From Catenaria anguillulae PL171 (taxonomy: Eukaryota > Blastocladiomycota > Blastocladiomycetes > Blastocladiales > Catenariaceae): a DNA stretch of 64,000 nt. Location of the stretch: assembly GCA_002102555.1 (NCBI GenBank), contig MCFL01000040.1:62001-126000 (forward strand), read 5' to 3'. A program made the position numbers and the translations under genes. This document shows positions 30,577 through 40,689 of the stretch, one piece after another (the stretch's first letter is position 1; every line of letters begins with the position of its first letter). The notes under the pieces were generated by a model. It searched no databases. It was not told where the DNA came from and was given only the letters and a program-made list of their open reading frames with translations.

Positions 30577-32454
30577 ATGGACTCTTCCAACGGATCCTCC
30601 TCAGCTGCCGTGCCTCGCCGCCGCCGCTGGGATGACACCCCTGCACCCCCAAGTGCTGTGCCTGCTCCCCACCAACTGCCACCGGCACCGCCACTCCCAA
30701 ACGCATCACCTGCCGCCCCTGCTGTGGCCGCCCCAATCAACGTCCAAGAAGCCAAACGCCTTGCCGCCCTGAAAGCCGCCGAACTCGCCGCCAAATCGCT
30801 CCCATTGTCCTCGTCGTCGTCCTCTCCCTCCACCTCATCGGCCCTTCCCGACCGCCCCTCGTCACTCATGACCACGGCCTCGGGCTTTACCCAAGACATC
30901 GACATCAACGACTGCCGCAACCGGTATCTGCTGACCAAGGCCGACACACAGCGTACCATCAAGGCCGAAACCGGATGCGAAATCACGACCCGTGGGCAAT
31001 ACCTGCCCGATCGAGCACAGGCCACGGCCGCACGTCCGCCGTTGCACTTGCACGTGAGTGCCACGACGCGCGAGGCCCTCGATAAGGCCATGGAAAAGAT
31101 TAAGGAGTTGATGGATCGGCCCGTGGATCCCTTGTTGAGCGAACGCGCCTCATTTGCCCCGCGCAGGCATGATCCCAGGGATGAGGAGCGGGGCGAGGAG
31201 GGCGGCGCAGGTGGGTATGGTGGGCGGTTTGGCGATCGGGATCGGCGTCCGCCGCCTTTGAGCGAAAAGGTGTTTATTGATTTTGCCGTCAACGATCGCA
31301 GGTTCAATGTGCGCGCCAAGGTCGTAGGCCCAAAGGGTAGTTATGTCAAGCACATTCAAACCACCACGGGTGTGCGCATTCAGCTCAAAGGCCAGGGGTC
31401 CGGGTACACGGAGACGGCCACGGGTAGGGAGTCGGACGAGGACTTGCATGTGCACTTGTGGACGACACAGCCCAATGGCGAGGTGGCCATGAAGAAGGCT
31501 AAGGATTTGTTGGAGGACTTGCTTGCAAGCGTGCGTGCCGAGTACGAGCGGTGGAGCGAAGGGAATGCCAGGGGCAGGGATATGATGATGGGGGGGCCGG
31601 GACAGGGCCAGAACCCCGGCGGCCCCAACGTCGATTCATACCGGCCAGGAGGTGGCGACTTTGGCGGCGACCGAGACCGCGACAGGCCGCACATGGACAT
31701 GCATTACGCGCCACCATCTGCATCCGCCGACTATGCGGGCGCCGGTGCCAACCCGGCCGATCCGTACGCAGCATACACGGCCGCCGCGGCTGCCACGTCG
31801 GGATTTGTACCTGCCACACCTGCTGCGCCCGCCGCTCCGCAGTATCTGCACCAGCCGCCGTACGCGGCGCCCGAGCCGCCCAGGCACATTGTCAAGACGG
31901 CCGACGACCGCGACAAGTACACCGAGTACTATGCGCAGTTTTACTGCCACTACTTCCAGCTCGCGAGCGAGGGCAAGGCCATGCCTGTGGTTGAGGTCCC
32001 CGAGGCGCCCGCGGGCAGTGAAGCCGAGGGCCAAGCAGACGCGGGTGACCAAGCAGCAGCAGCAGAGCAAACCGTCGCTTCAGCTGCACCTGCCGACGGG
32101 CAGCAGCCGCCTGCGCAACCTGCGGCTGCGGGGCAAGAAGACATGGATCCCGCGACGGCGGCCCAATGGCAGCAGTACTATGCGCAGTATTACGCGTCCA
32201 TGGGATATTCGGCAGACGGGTCGGCAGCCGGGGCAATGGCGTCGGCGGACGGGACCGCAACCGGCACGACAAGTGCCGATGCAAGTGCGGCGTCGTTGCC
32301 TGGGTCCGAGGGGGCCGCGGATGCCTCTGGTGGGAGCGCGGATTATACGGCGCAGTGGGCGGCGTACTATGCGTATCATGGACAAGCTGGCGCAGGGGCA
32401 GCCAATGGGGAGGAGGGCGTGCAGCAGCAGCAGCATCAGCAACAGCAGTCGTGA
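30577..32454 (+). CDS. KH-domain splicing protein, KHDC4/BLOM7 type
   Basis: A single uninterrupted frame of 625 residues, ATG at 30577, TGA at 32452-32454. Near the N-terminus 'RRRRWDDTP' matches the UHM-ligand motif of splicing factors such as SF3B1. A first KH-type region at about 104-180 contains 'DIDINDCRNRYLLTKADTQ' and 'LHLHVSATTREALDKAMEKI'. The second, at about 228-330, contains 'FNVRAKVVGPKGSYVKHIQ', 'TGVRIQLKGQGSG' and 'MKKAKDLLEDLLASVRAEY'. This order and these motifs match the KHDC4/BLOM7 family, which binds RNA and associates with SNEV/Prp19-type spliceosome complexes in animals. The C-terminal half is Gly/Pro/Ala-rich with Tyr-rich units ('WQQYYAQYYASMGYS', 'WAAYYAYHGQ') and a Gln/His tail. 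The nuclear role is inferred from the family. Confidence 0.9.
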   Translation: MDSSNGSSSAAVPRRRRWDDTPAPPSAVPAPHQLPPAPPLPNASPAAPAVAAPINVQEAKRLAALKAAELAAKSLPLSSSSSSPSTSSALPDRPSSLMTTASGFTQDIDINDCRNRYLLTKADTQRTIKAETGCEITTRGQYLPDRAQATAARPPLHLHVSATTREALDKAMEKIKELMDRPVDPLLSERASFAPRRHDPRDEERGEEGGAGGYGGRFGDRDRRPPPLSEKVFIDFAVNDRRFNVRAKVVGPKGSYVKHIQTTTGVRIQLKGQGSGYTETATGRESDEDLHVHLWTTQPNGEVAMKKAKDLLEDLLASVRAEYERWSEGNARGRDMMMGGPGQGQNPGGPNVDSYRPGGGDFGGDRDRDRPHMDMHYAPPSASADYAGAGANPADPYAAYTAAAAATSGFVPATPAAPAAPQYLHQPPYAAPEPPRHIVKTADDRDKYTEYYAQFYCHYFQLASEGKAMPVVEVPEAPAGSEAEGQADAGDQAAAAEQTVASAAPADGQQPPAQPAAAGQEDMDPATAAQWQQYYAQYYASMGYSADGSAAGAMASADGTATGTTSADASAASLPGSEGAADASGGSADYTAQWAAYYAYHGQAGAGAANGEEGVQQQQHQQQQS

Positions 32455-33724
32455 TTTGATGGGCCAAGTGTGTGGACAAGGCGTTGGATGGGTACACCAC
32501 TGGAGGTGCTCCGTTCTTTTTTTTTCCATTCTTCTTCTTCATGTTTTCGTGTTTCGTTTGTGCGTTCCTCCCGTTCTCTCGATCGGGTGGGTTGATTCTG
32601 TTTTGTGTTTTTCCTGTCTCTCTCCCTGTCTCTCAATGTCAATGGCATCTGTCTCTCATGCGGGCTCTGGATTTGGTGCGGTATTCATTTCTTCTTGGTT
32701 TCGTATATTCAGTTTTCTTCTTCTTCATCGCGTTCGCAACTATGCCGTGGTCGTTGACTTGACATTGTGTCCCTTGCCTCGGTCCACTCAGTGCGCACGA
32801 ACCAGAACGAGCTGCCGCCTCGGTCAAGGGCAAGGGAGGTGTGTTGATTCTCTGATTCTGTCCTTAGATTTAGTGACCGGTCTTCGGATTGCACTGTACA
32901 ATGGCGTCAGTACACCCGACCAAATGTATGCTTATGACCCAAACTTGGTTAAGCGGTTTTCACAACGACGACAACCAGCTGGATGGATGCCGGCGCCTTT
33001 CAGAGTCAGGGGCAAAGGACGAAAAACGCGTGTGGAAAGTGATCGATGACCAATACATAAATATTCCGTCTTTGCCGGAAGATTGTGACCACAATGGGCC
33101 TGACGATCAAACTGCTCCAGGCCATTGTCGACTTGCAGCATTTTCACCCACCAACAACCCACCAACACCAGCTGTCCTCTCCTACCCTGCAACGGTGCCC
33201 AACATCGATTTTTTTTTTTTTTTTTTGTCACAGCTGATCGAGTCGTGTGCTCAAGTACATACGCTCCCAGCGATCACCTCAGCCGACGTCACAGTCGCGA
33301 TGATCACATCATTTCGGTCTCTTTACATTTCGTATTTACGTCCCGCTCATCAATCCACCCCGTGCCCTTGCCTCTTAGCTTGCTAGGATACCATGGACGG
33401 CAGCTACGTCGGTCAATGTCACTGAAACCATCTGACCGATCCCCGCTCTCCTTATCCCCCTGCCTGGGAAATGGCCAGCACCGCGCAATTCCTATCAATC
33501 GTGTCGTGCTACTTTCCGTTTTCCTTCCTCGCACGACATTCCCCCTCCCATGACTCTGCTGAACCGATGTTGTCACGACACCAGCCAGCGCATTCAAATG
33601 ACCCAATGGCGTCCACAATGAAATGACGACAGACCCCATATGAGCCAATGCACGTAACGGTGCCTCCACCAAGTCCTTCCACTTTCACCACCTATACGCG
33701 ACTCAATCCACCGCGCCTTTAGAC
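32455..33724. other. Intergenic region with an 18-T run
   Basis: The first 300 bases are T-rich and probably 3' UTR of the KH gene. A run of 18 T lies at about 33209-33226. No gene is supported on either strand. Confidence 0.4.
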
Positions 33725-33859
33725 ATGATTGTCTGCGACGATTGCAACGACGCCCTGGCGTGCCCATTGTACTCGCACGCTGACTGCCGCTTCAACATTT
33801 GCTCATCATGCCTGACATACTCGACCAAGCCATATGGGGCCTTGTGTTCCTCGAGGTGC
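33725..33859 (+). other. ZZ-like Cys/His mini-domain, copy 2
   Basis: An ATG-started stretch with the same Cys/His spacing as 18292-18426 ('MIVCDDCNDALACPLYSH...', 'ADCRFNICSSC'). About 87% of positions agree between copies at both DNA and protein level. Upstream similarity includes 'TCCACCGCGCC'. It lies about 200 bases before the ATG of the next gene, but its frame closes independently of it. Confidence 0.4.
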
Positions 33860-34064
33860 CGTCGCATCCCACATCGTTCTTTGTCCTTCACCCCACCAAA
33901 TCAACCCCGCGGCGACTTGCACCATATGCACCACCGCCCCGCTGTCCCACCACTCTTGATTTGTCTCTTTGCCGACCTCTTTCAACCTTGGATCGCACCT
34001 GTCGCGTTCGCTTCTGTCACAGTCTGCGGCTCTGCCCTTACCATACCAACCCTCTCAGTCCAAC

Positions 34065-36231
34065 ATGTCTGCCCCGCTCGGCACCGAGCTGTACGCTCCG
34101 GCGCCATTCGACGCCCCCATCCTTGACAACCCAATGGACACGGGGTTTGAGTATGGTCGCGAAGAGGAAGCCGATGCCATTGGCCAACTGCTCGGTGCCC
34201 TCCCGACCGCGACCATGCCTTCCGAGCTCTCTGACCGCTGGCCCAACGGCGCAATTCATCTTTACCGGGTCCATCCGTCCTTGTACAACTTTGCCCGCAC
34301 TCTCAACCACGTTGACAAGGCCAAGTTCCTCTAAAGCGTCGCCAAGGTGTCGTCCGGTAGGCATTTTTGTCTCTTTCCGTCCCCCAAAGCGTCAATACGT
34401 GAATCCGCAGCCTCATGACCGTCATCTTCCACAGGTGATATTTTGAGCGTCTCGCGCAGCGTTGTCGCCAGTTTCAACTCAATCATGGAGCACATGTGTG
34501 CCGTCGCTCGCGGCCAAGCTGCCCCGCCGTTGCCCGAGGAGTGGTCCTTCAAGCTTGTTGATGGCTGTGTGGGTGATTGGTCTATGCTCGGCAAGGCCCA
34601 GTCCTTCACGCCCAAGGACCTTGATGCTGCATACGACGGATACATCCAGTTTGTCTCGTCTGTGCTTGGCTCGAATACCCGAGGGCTTCGCAACGAGATT
34701 TGGTTTGTTGCTCCACTTGATTGCATCTCGCTCCAAGAGTGGCAAGGCATCATGGCGTCGCTGTCGGTCACACTGCCTTCGGTGCAGCTCGACATGGTCT
34801 CGCTCAATAAGAATTAGGCTCGGTTCGAGCAATGCATGGCCGAGGACCTGGCGACTATCTTTACTCATGTCAAGACGTTGGAAAAGGTCACGCCCAAGTT
34901 GATGCAGCTTGATTCAATTGAGGATACCTTGCACACGATTATCACGACTGTCCGACAGATCGCCCACCGCTTGGATACAAACGAAGACTTGCCGCACAAG
35001 CGTAGCCGCCAAGATGTTGTGTTCGTCTCACCTGCTCAGCCGTCCGCCAAGGCCTTTCTGCCTCCCGTCGCGCATGAGGTCGTTGATTTGATGGACGCCC
35101 GAAACTCCTCGGTCGAATCTGAAGATCTCGGTCCGTTCTTGCACATTAATGGTTTGGCGGTTGCGGCAGGTGGCATTCAAGATTTCACCAGTTACCTGTT
35201 TGGCGTGGTGGACAGTGTCGCTAGTGCAGCTGCCACTCCCACTGGATCTTTTGACACTGCACAAGCCCACACCGCCGCCCAACCGGGTGTCTCGTTCGCG
35301 GCCGGCGCCTCGCCTGCCACCATGGGCAACTCTGTCGCCGCCACCTAATCGGGTATTGCGACCGGATTGCATTCGCCTGCCGACTTGCTCGGTTTGGCGC
35401 CCGACGTGCTCGGGCGTGTCCTGTTCGCTTCGGCGTCACAACCCAGCAATGTGACGTACAATCAGGCAGGTGCGTTGGCCAACCCACCGGCGCAGCATCC
35501 GCCACGCACCCAGCAACAGCTTGCGACGGCGGTTGCGTTGGCAGGAACTGGCCGCAGCAGCAGGGCATCGAGGGTGGCAGCGCCATCGCCTGTTGCCTAC
35601 CGCCAAGAGAAACTTCCAACCCGCACAGTTCAATTCGAGTTCGTTCGCGACAAGAACTTTTTGGATCCAAGCAATCATTACATCTTGAAATGGGTTCGTT
35701 TTTTTGTGGCACTTTGTGAAACCATGGATCAGGTTTCTTCTTACCTCAACTTTTTCCAGTTGACCACTATTCCTTTTGCGCCTGGGACCACCTTCCGCGT
35801 GCTCATTACATCGAAGGTATTTGCTTCTGTCCTCCCTCTTATGCCCTATGATTTACAATGTCTGACATGCTTTCACCATCTTGGCATTCTGAAGGAGGTC
35901 AAAGATCTTTTCATCAAAGAACTTGCCCAGCATGCTCAGTCCATGAACCAGCCACCCTTGCGGCTGCTGAATGAGGCCAAGGTGCATTCAATGCGTCATT
36001 GTACAATTGTTCGAGGCTCAAGTCCAACCTCAAGAGACCGTCACGCGCTTGCAGATCCCAGTGTTGAGAGTATGCCTCTTTTTCTCTGACCTTCTGCAAC
36101 CTCAGGGCGTTTTGCTCACTTTGTCTTGGCTCCTTGTAGTCCCCAAGACCAACAACAATCAGCTGGTCATCATTACCAGTCTTCCACTCAACAAATTGAA
36201 TGACTCTGTTCCATTGTTTGACAAAACATGA
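34065..36231 (+). pseudogene. Multi-exon gene with three in-frame TAA/TAG codons, 3' end truncated
   Basis: One reading frame runs from an ATG at 34065 to a TGA at 36229-36231 if introns 34357-34434 (78 nt), 35817-35894 (78 nt) and 36070-36139 (GTATGC...TTGTAG) are removed. All keep phase. It is interrupted only by TAA at 34332, TAG at 34815 and TAA at 35346, with no frameshift. The sequence is protein-like throughout ('HPSLYNFARTLNHVDKAKFL', 'FSRSVV'-like helix near 34445, 'EDLATIFTHVKTLEKVTPKL', 'LPHKRSRQDVVFVSPAQP'), and ends 'NNNQLVIITSLPLNKLND'. Family not identified. The terminal TGA straddles the point where the next family copy's flank begins, so the original C-terminus is lost. Either the gene is dead, or these TAA/TAG codons are bypassed. 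Confidence 0.6.
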
Positions 36232-38352
36232 CGTCCATGCGCAGACCTTTCTTGCCCGTTAATTCTTGTTTGCTGCGGTCCATTGGTCCCACAAAACCTT
36301 CATTCGAAAACGACAATTCTGCGTGTTTACCGGTCACAATGTCGCCCAACCCGCAAGTTCGCGCGCACAAGCTTGCGCTTCTAATGACCTCGCCCTTCTT
36401 GCTCTCGACACCACTCGTCATGATTCGCACACCACGATTCTCGCACAACCGCACTGTGCCATCGCGACGGTCTCTGACCTGTGGCCGTTTGCTCGCTTCG
36501 AGGCACTCGAGGGCAACAGGAGGGTCATGCCCCGCAGCGGCTTCAAGGCTGTGAAGCGCACCACGGGACCCGTGCGATGTACGCACGTGAACTCGCTGGC
36601 CTTTGGTGGAATCCAGGCAACAGTGACATGCTCGCAAGCCTACGTCCCAGCGAATTTCAAGGTTGTTGACCCGGTCGAGTCACACTGGCCCATCGGGATT
36701 CATCGCTCGATCGATACCACCGCTCTGTCTCCGACTCCAACCGCGACGCTCGACGACGGATGTACCAGCAGCTCACGCGCCTCGACAACCGATCCCGTCA
36801 GCACCGCCGCAGTGACCGACGGCCCGCACCCGTGCGCGGCGTGCCAACCTCTGCGCCTCTGCGACCCTCACACAGTCGACCCAACCATCAGCAAGCGCTT
36901 CTCGCGCAAGTTCAACGTTTTCGCGTCGACCGTAGCGTACATTGAGTCGCACGGCGGGCTGCCGGCTGTGCTACCCAAGTCGTTTGACCACCACGACGTG
37001 TTTCCGCTCGTCGCGACCCGCCACGACACATGCACGCCCGCACCGGTGGTCATGTCGTGGCCAAACGGGTTTGACCGGGCCACGGGCGTCTGTTTGACGC
37101 GGTACCATGCGGGCGGTGGGTACATTGACGAGAACAATGAGCTGTACCGCAAGCTCAACTCGCGCGCCAGTCCTTTGGCGTCATACATCATCCCGCCCGT
37201 CCCGCACATCGACGAGGTGACGCCCTTGACGGTCCTGAACGGGTTTGCCCTCTGGCTGCAACTGGCCACGCTCTCCACCACCACGGTGTCTCCCGCGGTT
37301 GCGTGGCGCGTGTGCCGGCTCGTGGCCACGGCCCAGTCTGACCGCAAACGATCCCGCCTCCAATCGTGCTGCCCATACACGTACCGGGACGTGTGCGCTC
37401 GAATCGAAACTGCTTCCGACCACCTGAACGCCACTCGCCGTGACACAATTGCAACCTCATACCGTCCAACCCGCAAGCCATTCCAACTCAGTTCACGAAG
37501 AAGACACGGGTGTGGAGCATCCCGCTGCGCCCGCCGCTCAGCAAGCGTCCCGCGACGGCCACAACCACGGCCAAGCCCACGCTCATCAGACGATGCCGTC
37601 ACTTGGTGTCGCCGGCCCCGAGGTCGACAAACGTTCGGGCAGTCGTTCCAGTGCCAAATCAGTCACGACCACAGGCGTTGGTCCGGTCGTTGTGCTTGGC
37701 CGACACGTTCGCCAAATTCCGCAAGATTGGCAGCGTGCGGGCCATGTACCACCCAGTCTCGGCCAGTGGTGCCAACGCCGAGGCCCGGGCCTGGGCCGAC
37801 AAGTTTGATTCCGTCACAGGCAGTCGCCTTGGTTCGTCGACGAGAACCATGGCCGCATTCGATCGCTTGCGGCGGGCAGTCAAGCCCAAGTCGGGCACGT
37901 CAACCGGCCAGGGCAAGCTTGAGCAGGTCGGAAACTTGCTTGACGGGCTGGCGCTGTGGCTGGAGCGCAGTTTCGGCGGCATCCCGCTGGTTGCCCCGCA
38001 CCACATTTCGGCGGTCGGGTGGCGGATGCTGGCGGCTCGACAGTTGGATGAGCCGTCCATGGACCCCATGGACATGCTGGCGGCTCTCGAAGAGCAAGCC
38101 AAGGGTGAGGAGTCGGAGGAGGGCGCCGGTGATTGCATCGAGCGTTGGTGCATTGCGCGGTCGATTTTGACCGAATTGCGGTCATTGTATACGCCGCAAA
38201 CAGGCTACCCCCGACCTGATTCGGCAAACGTGGCATCGGATTCGGCGACAATTGCCTCCGAGGAGGGTTCAAACGTTCAGGTCGGCCACGAGGACGAGCA
38301 GCCTGCAAGCGTCACAGACAAGATTGTGGGCGCACGTCAATTCTGGTCATGA
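36231..38352 (+). pseudogene. GLALWL-family chimera (N-type front, 57.7-kb-type back)
   Basis: Family flank begins at 36231, and the ATG is at 36339. One C is missing in the signal-peptide region relative to the 22765 copy, shifting frame. The next frame reads 'LWPFARFEALEGN', 'HPCAACQPLRLCDP', 'WPNGFDRATGVCL' and 'VLNGFALWLQLA'. At about 37480 the sequence switches to the C-terminal half of the gene at 57662-59677 ('GHNHGQAHAHQTM', 'WADKFDSVTGSRLGSST', 'LLDGLALWLERSFGGIPLV', 'CIERWCIARSILTELRSLY') in two further frames. Block 1 has lost four residues of 'PDIVR'. The end diverges after 'TPQTG' and lacks 'FRDILTAF'. This is a clear recombinant. Confidence 0.8.
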
Positions 38353-38639
38353 CGAATGACGAGCTGCATGTGCGGACAAAGGGGCCAAATGAGAGCAAGC
38401 GAATGCCGTCGGGTTGGTGCCTGTCGGCCTCGAGTGCGACGCCGCTCTGGAACTCAACAGTGCGACGGTCGAGGCGAGCGGGCAGCAAGAAAAAGTTGAC
38501 ACAATCATTGCCGTCGATGCCCAACATGGTGCTGTGAAAGCGCGGCTTGATGTAATCCCGATTGCCAATGGTAACATGAACGAGGTCGATGCGCCAGTAG
38601 TTGTCCTCAAATATTCCAAGATATGCATCAAGCGGCGCT
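38353..38639. other. Spacer after the chimeric copy
   Basis: Open on the plus strand ('VDTIIAVDAQHGAVKARL') but without a start or homolog. It may be a remnant of an older coding segment. Confidence 0.25.
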
Positions 38640-39110
38640 CCCTAAGTGTTTCGCACTCACGCCACGCAACGCACAGAAGCCAAAGGCATCCAGTCCGAGT
38701 TAGCGTATCTGCCACGCGGAGATTCAAGCTTGCGTCATTCCATCCGATTCGACAGTGGGTACAATCAGATCAGATCTGTGCGTAACAAGATCGAAGCGAG
38801 TCGCATCATTTTCGTATGTATGCCACCATTCTCTCGGTTCTCGCCTTCTTGTGATGAAACGCGCGGCACTACCGGCACAGCTGGCATCAAGACTGACGGT
38901 CCCAGCTTGTGAATGGGTTTAGCTAGATAGGTTGAGGGCCCAGACTACCAGCAAGCAAAAGTGCATCCGGTGTCTTTCGCGTTAGAGAATGCACAACAAG
39001 CTGCAAGCAATCACCCGTGCCACATAAACACAAACTCGACTCTCGACTGTTTCCGGCTGCCGTCGTCCCAGTTTCGCACCAAGGCAATCCGCGCCACTCA
39101 ATTCGAAGCA
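38640..39110. repeat. M-type family upstream flank, copy 2 (inverted)
   Basis: The reverse complement of 26560-27020 and 56110-56580 with a few differences, immediately upstream of the ATG at 39127. Confidence 0.85.
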
Positions 39111-39126
39111 AAAGGCTCACGAAAAC

Positions 39127-40689
39127 ATGGCAGCCAGCACCAAGCACTACATCCTTGCCGTCTTGGCGGCCGTGCACATTCAGCAGCATTGGGTCGAAAC
39201 CCAGCCGATGGTTCTGGTGACGCAAAAGGAGCTTGAAGTCTTGATCCGCGCCGACAAAGAACAGAACGAGATCGACTTGGCCTTTTGGCAGTCAATCAAG
39301 GTCAAGCGCACGATCGGGAGGGAGCGTCGCCGATTGGCTCGTGAGGAAAAAAGGCTGCGACAACTGGCGGCCGACGACCTTAATGCCATGCATGCTGAGC
39401 ACGATAACCCGGATGCGCATAAGTACTTTTGCAACGATTCTGGAACGATGGAGAGCAAGCGTGCCAACTGCAATCAATCGAGGTACCAAGGCACAAGGGC
39501 TCGGACAAGCGACGTTGGACCATCGTCGCATCGATTCTGGCAATGGTGACAATGAGGCGGCAAGCGACGGGTGCAAGGAGCAAAAAGTCATCTTGGGCAA
39601 CAAGGCGCAGCCGACATCTGCAGCAGCGGCCAGCAGCAACAAGCCGCGCGAGGTGGGGGGTTCGGGTCGCCGTGGGCTTCTCGGTTCGTTGGCCAAGTCC
39701 GCGAAACGCCGGCTCAAGTTGGGTACAGCGACCAGCACCCCTACTGAGGCGACTCACGCACCGACGCCGGCCAGTGAGTGCAAGGGTAGTGCCGGCGCCG
39801 CCCCCGAAGCAGACACCGCCGCCGGTAAGGAGGCAGGACCCGGCGCGATGGATATTGTCCGCGATACGTTCGCGGCAATTCGCGAGTTGAACCAACACTG
39901 GTCCTCGCCCCACTCGTTTCCATCCACATTGAGCGAGACTGGCGCGGCGCTCGCCAATCGGTGGTCGGGCTTGTTTGATCCCGTCACGGGTGCCCGTCGC
40001 TGCTCAAACCCGCTTGGGCGGCTGCAAGAAAGGGCGGCAAAGAAGGCGGCGGCCAAGGCCAAGGCCAAGCACGGCAGCAGCGCTCACCCCGCCGCCAAGA
40101 ATGGATGCACCACTCGAGTTGATTGCACCATCGACCCCGGGCAGTTGCTGACGGGCCTGTCTCTTTGGCTTGAAAGGCGGTTCGGCCAACCCTGGTAGAC
40201 CCTTCGGATCGGTCGTGGCGGCTGCGAGTGCCAACGTGTGCGCTGCGTCGCCCAAGGTTAAGCTCGACGTGAACCATGCCCTTGCAGCACTCAAGGCGCG
40301 GATCCGGTGGTGGCGTCGGCATCGAGATCGAGGTCGAGGTGGGCCGTGTCGGTGGCAGTGGCAGTGGCAGTGTCGTTGGAGGCAAGGATCATTGCATCGA
40401 GTCAAGGTGGGCCGTGGCGTGGTCCATTGTGACCAAGTTGGAGAACTTGTATCGCCGGCGCCGCAAGCCTTGCACGTGTCCGCCGGCACCAGCACCGCCC
40501 ACGTTTGCATCTCCCGACGCGCTCGACTCGGATGTCAACAGGCCGACAACAACGGCAACAGCAACGGCGGCGACCTTCCAAGTGCAGGTCCACCACGAAT
40601 CTTGCCCCAACCGTGTCTCGTTCAACACGGACCTGTCGGCGGCGGGCATTGCCCTGCTCTCGTTCTCGCCTCGCGCGCCAGTCCGATGA
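39127..40689 (+). pseudogene. GLALWL-family gene (M type), frame-broken
   Basis: The first 115 residues from the ATG are almost identical to the copy at 26538 ('MAASTKHYILAVLAAVHI'). The frame changes near 39450. The next frame holds the basic segment 'LLGSLAKSAKRRLKLG' and 'MDIVRDTFAAIRELNQHW', 'WSGLFDPVTGARRCSNPLGR' and 'LLTGLSLWLERRFGQPW', then TAG at 40196-40198. Block 4 appears in a third frame ('CIESRWAVAWSIVTKLENLY'). Block 5 is not found. The N-terminus matches the 26538 copy while the domain is distinct, consistent with N-terminal swapping. Confidence 0.75.

Noticed and set aside
31652-33049. Long plus-strand frame overlapping the KH gene
   Set aside because: It is an out-of-frame shadow of the GC-rich KH-domain gene, with an Arg/Pro/Thr-rich composition typical of such shadows.
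7887-36231. Nuclear code with TAA/TAG reassigned to Gln
   Set aside because: Two BTB paralogs end '..EE' at TGA, while the 11055 copy ends '..EE' and the 13596 copy '..DE' at TAA in the homologous place, so TAA acts as a normal stop in this genome. The in-frame TAR codons are better treated locally.
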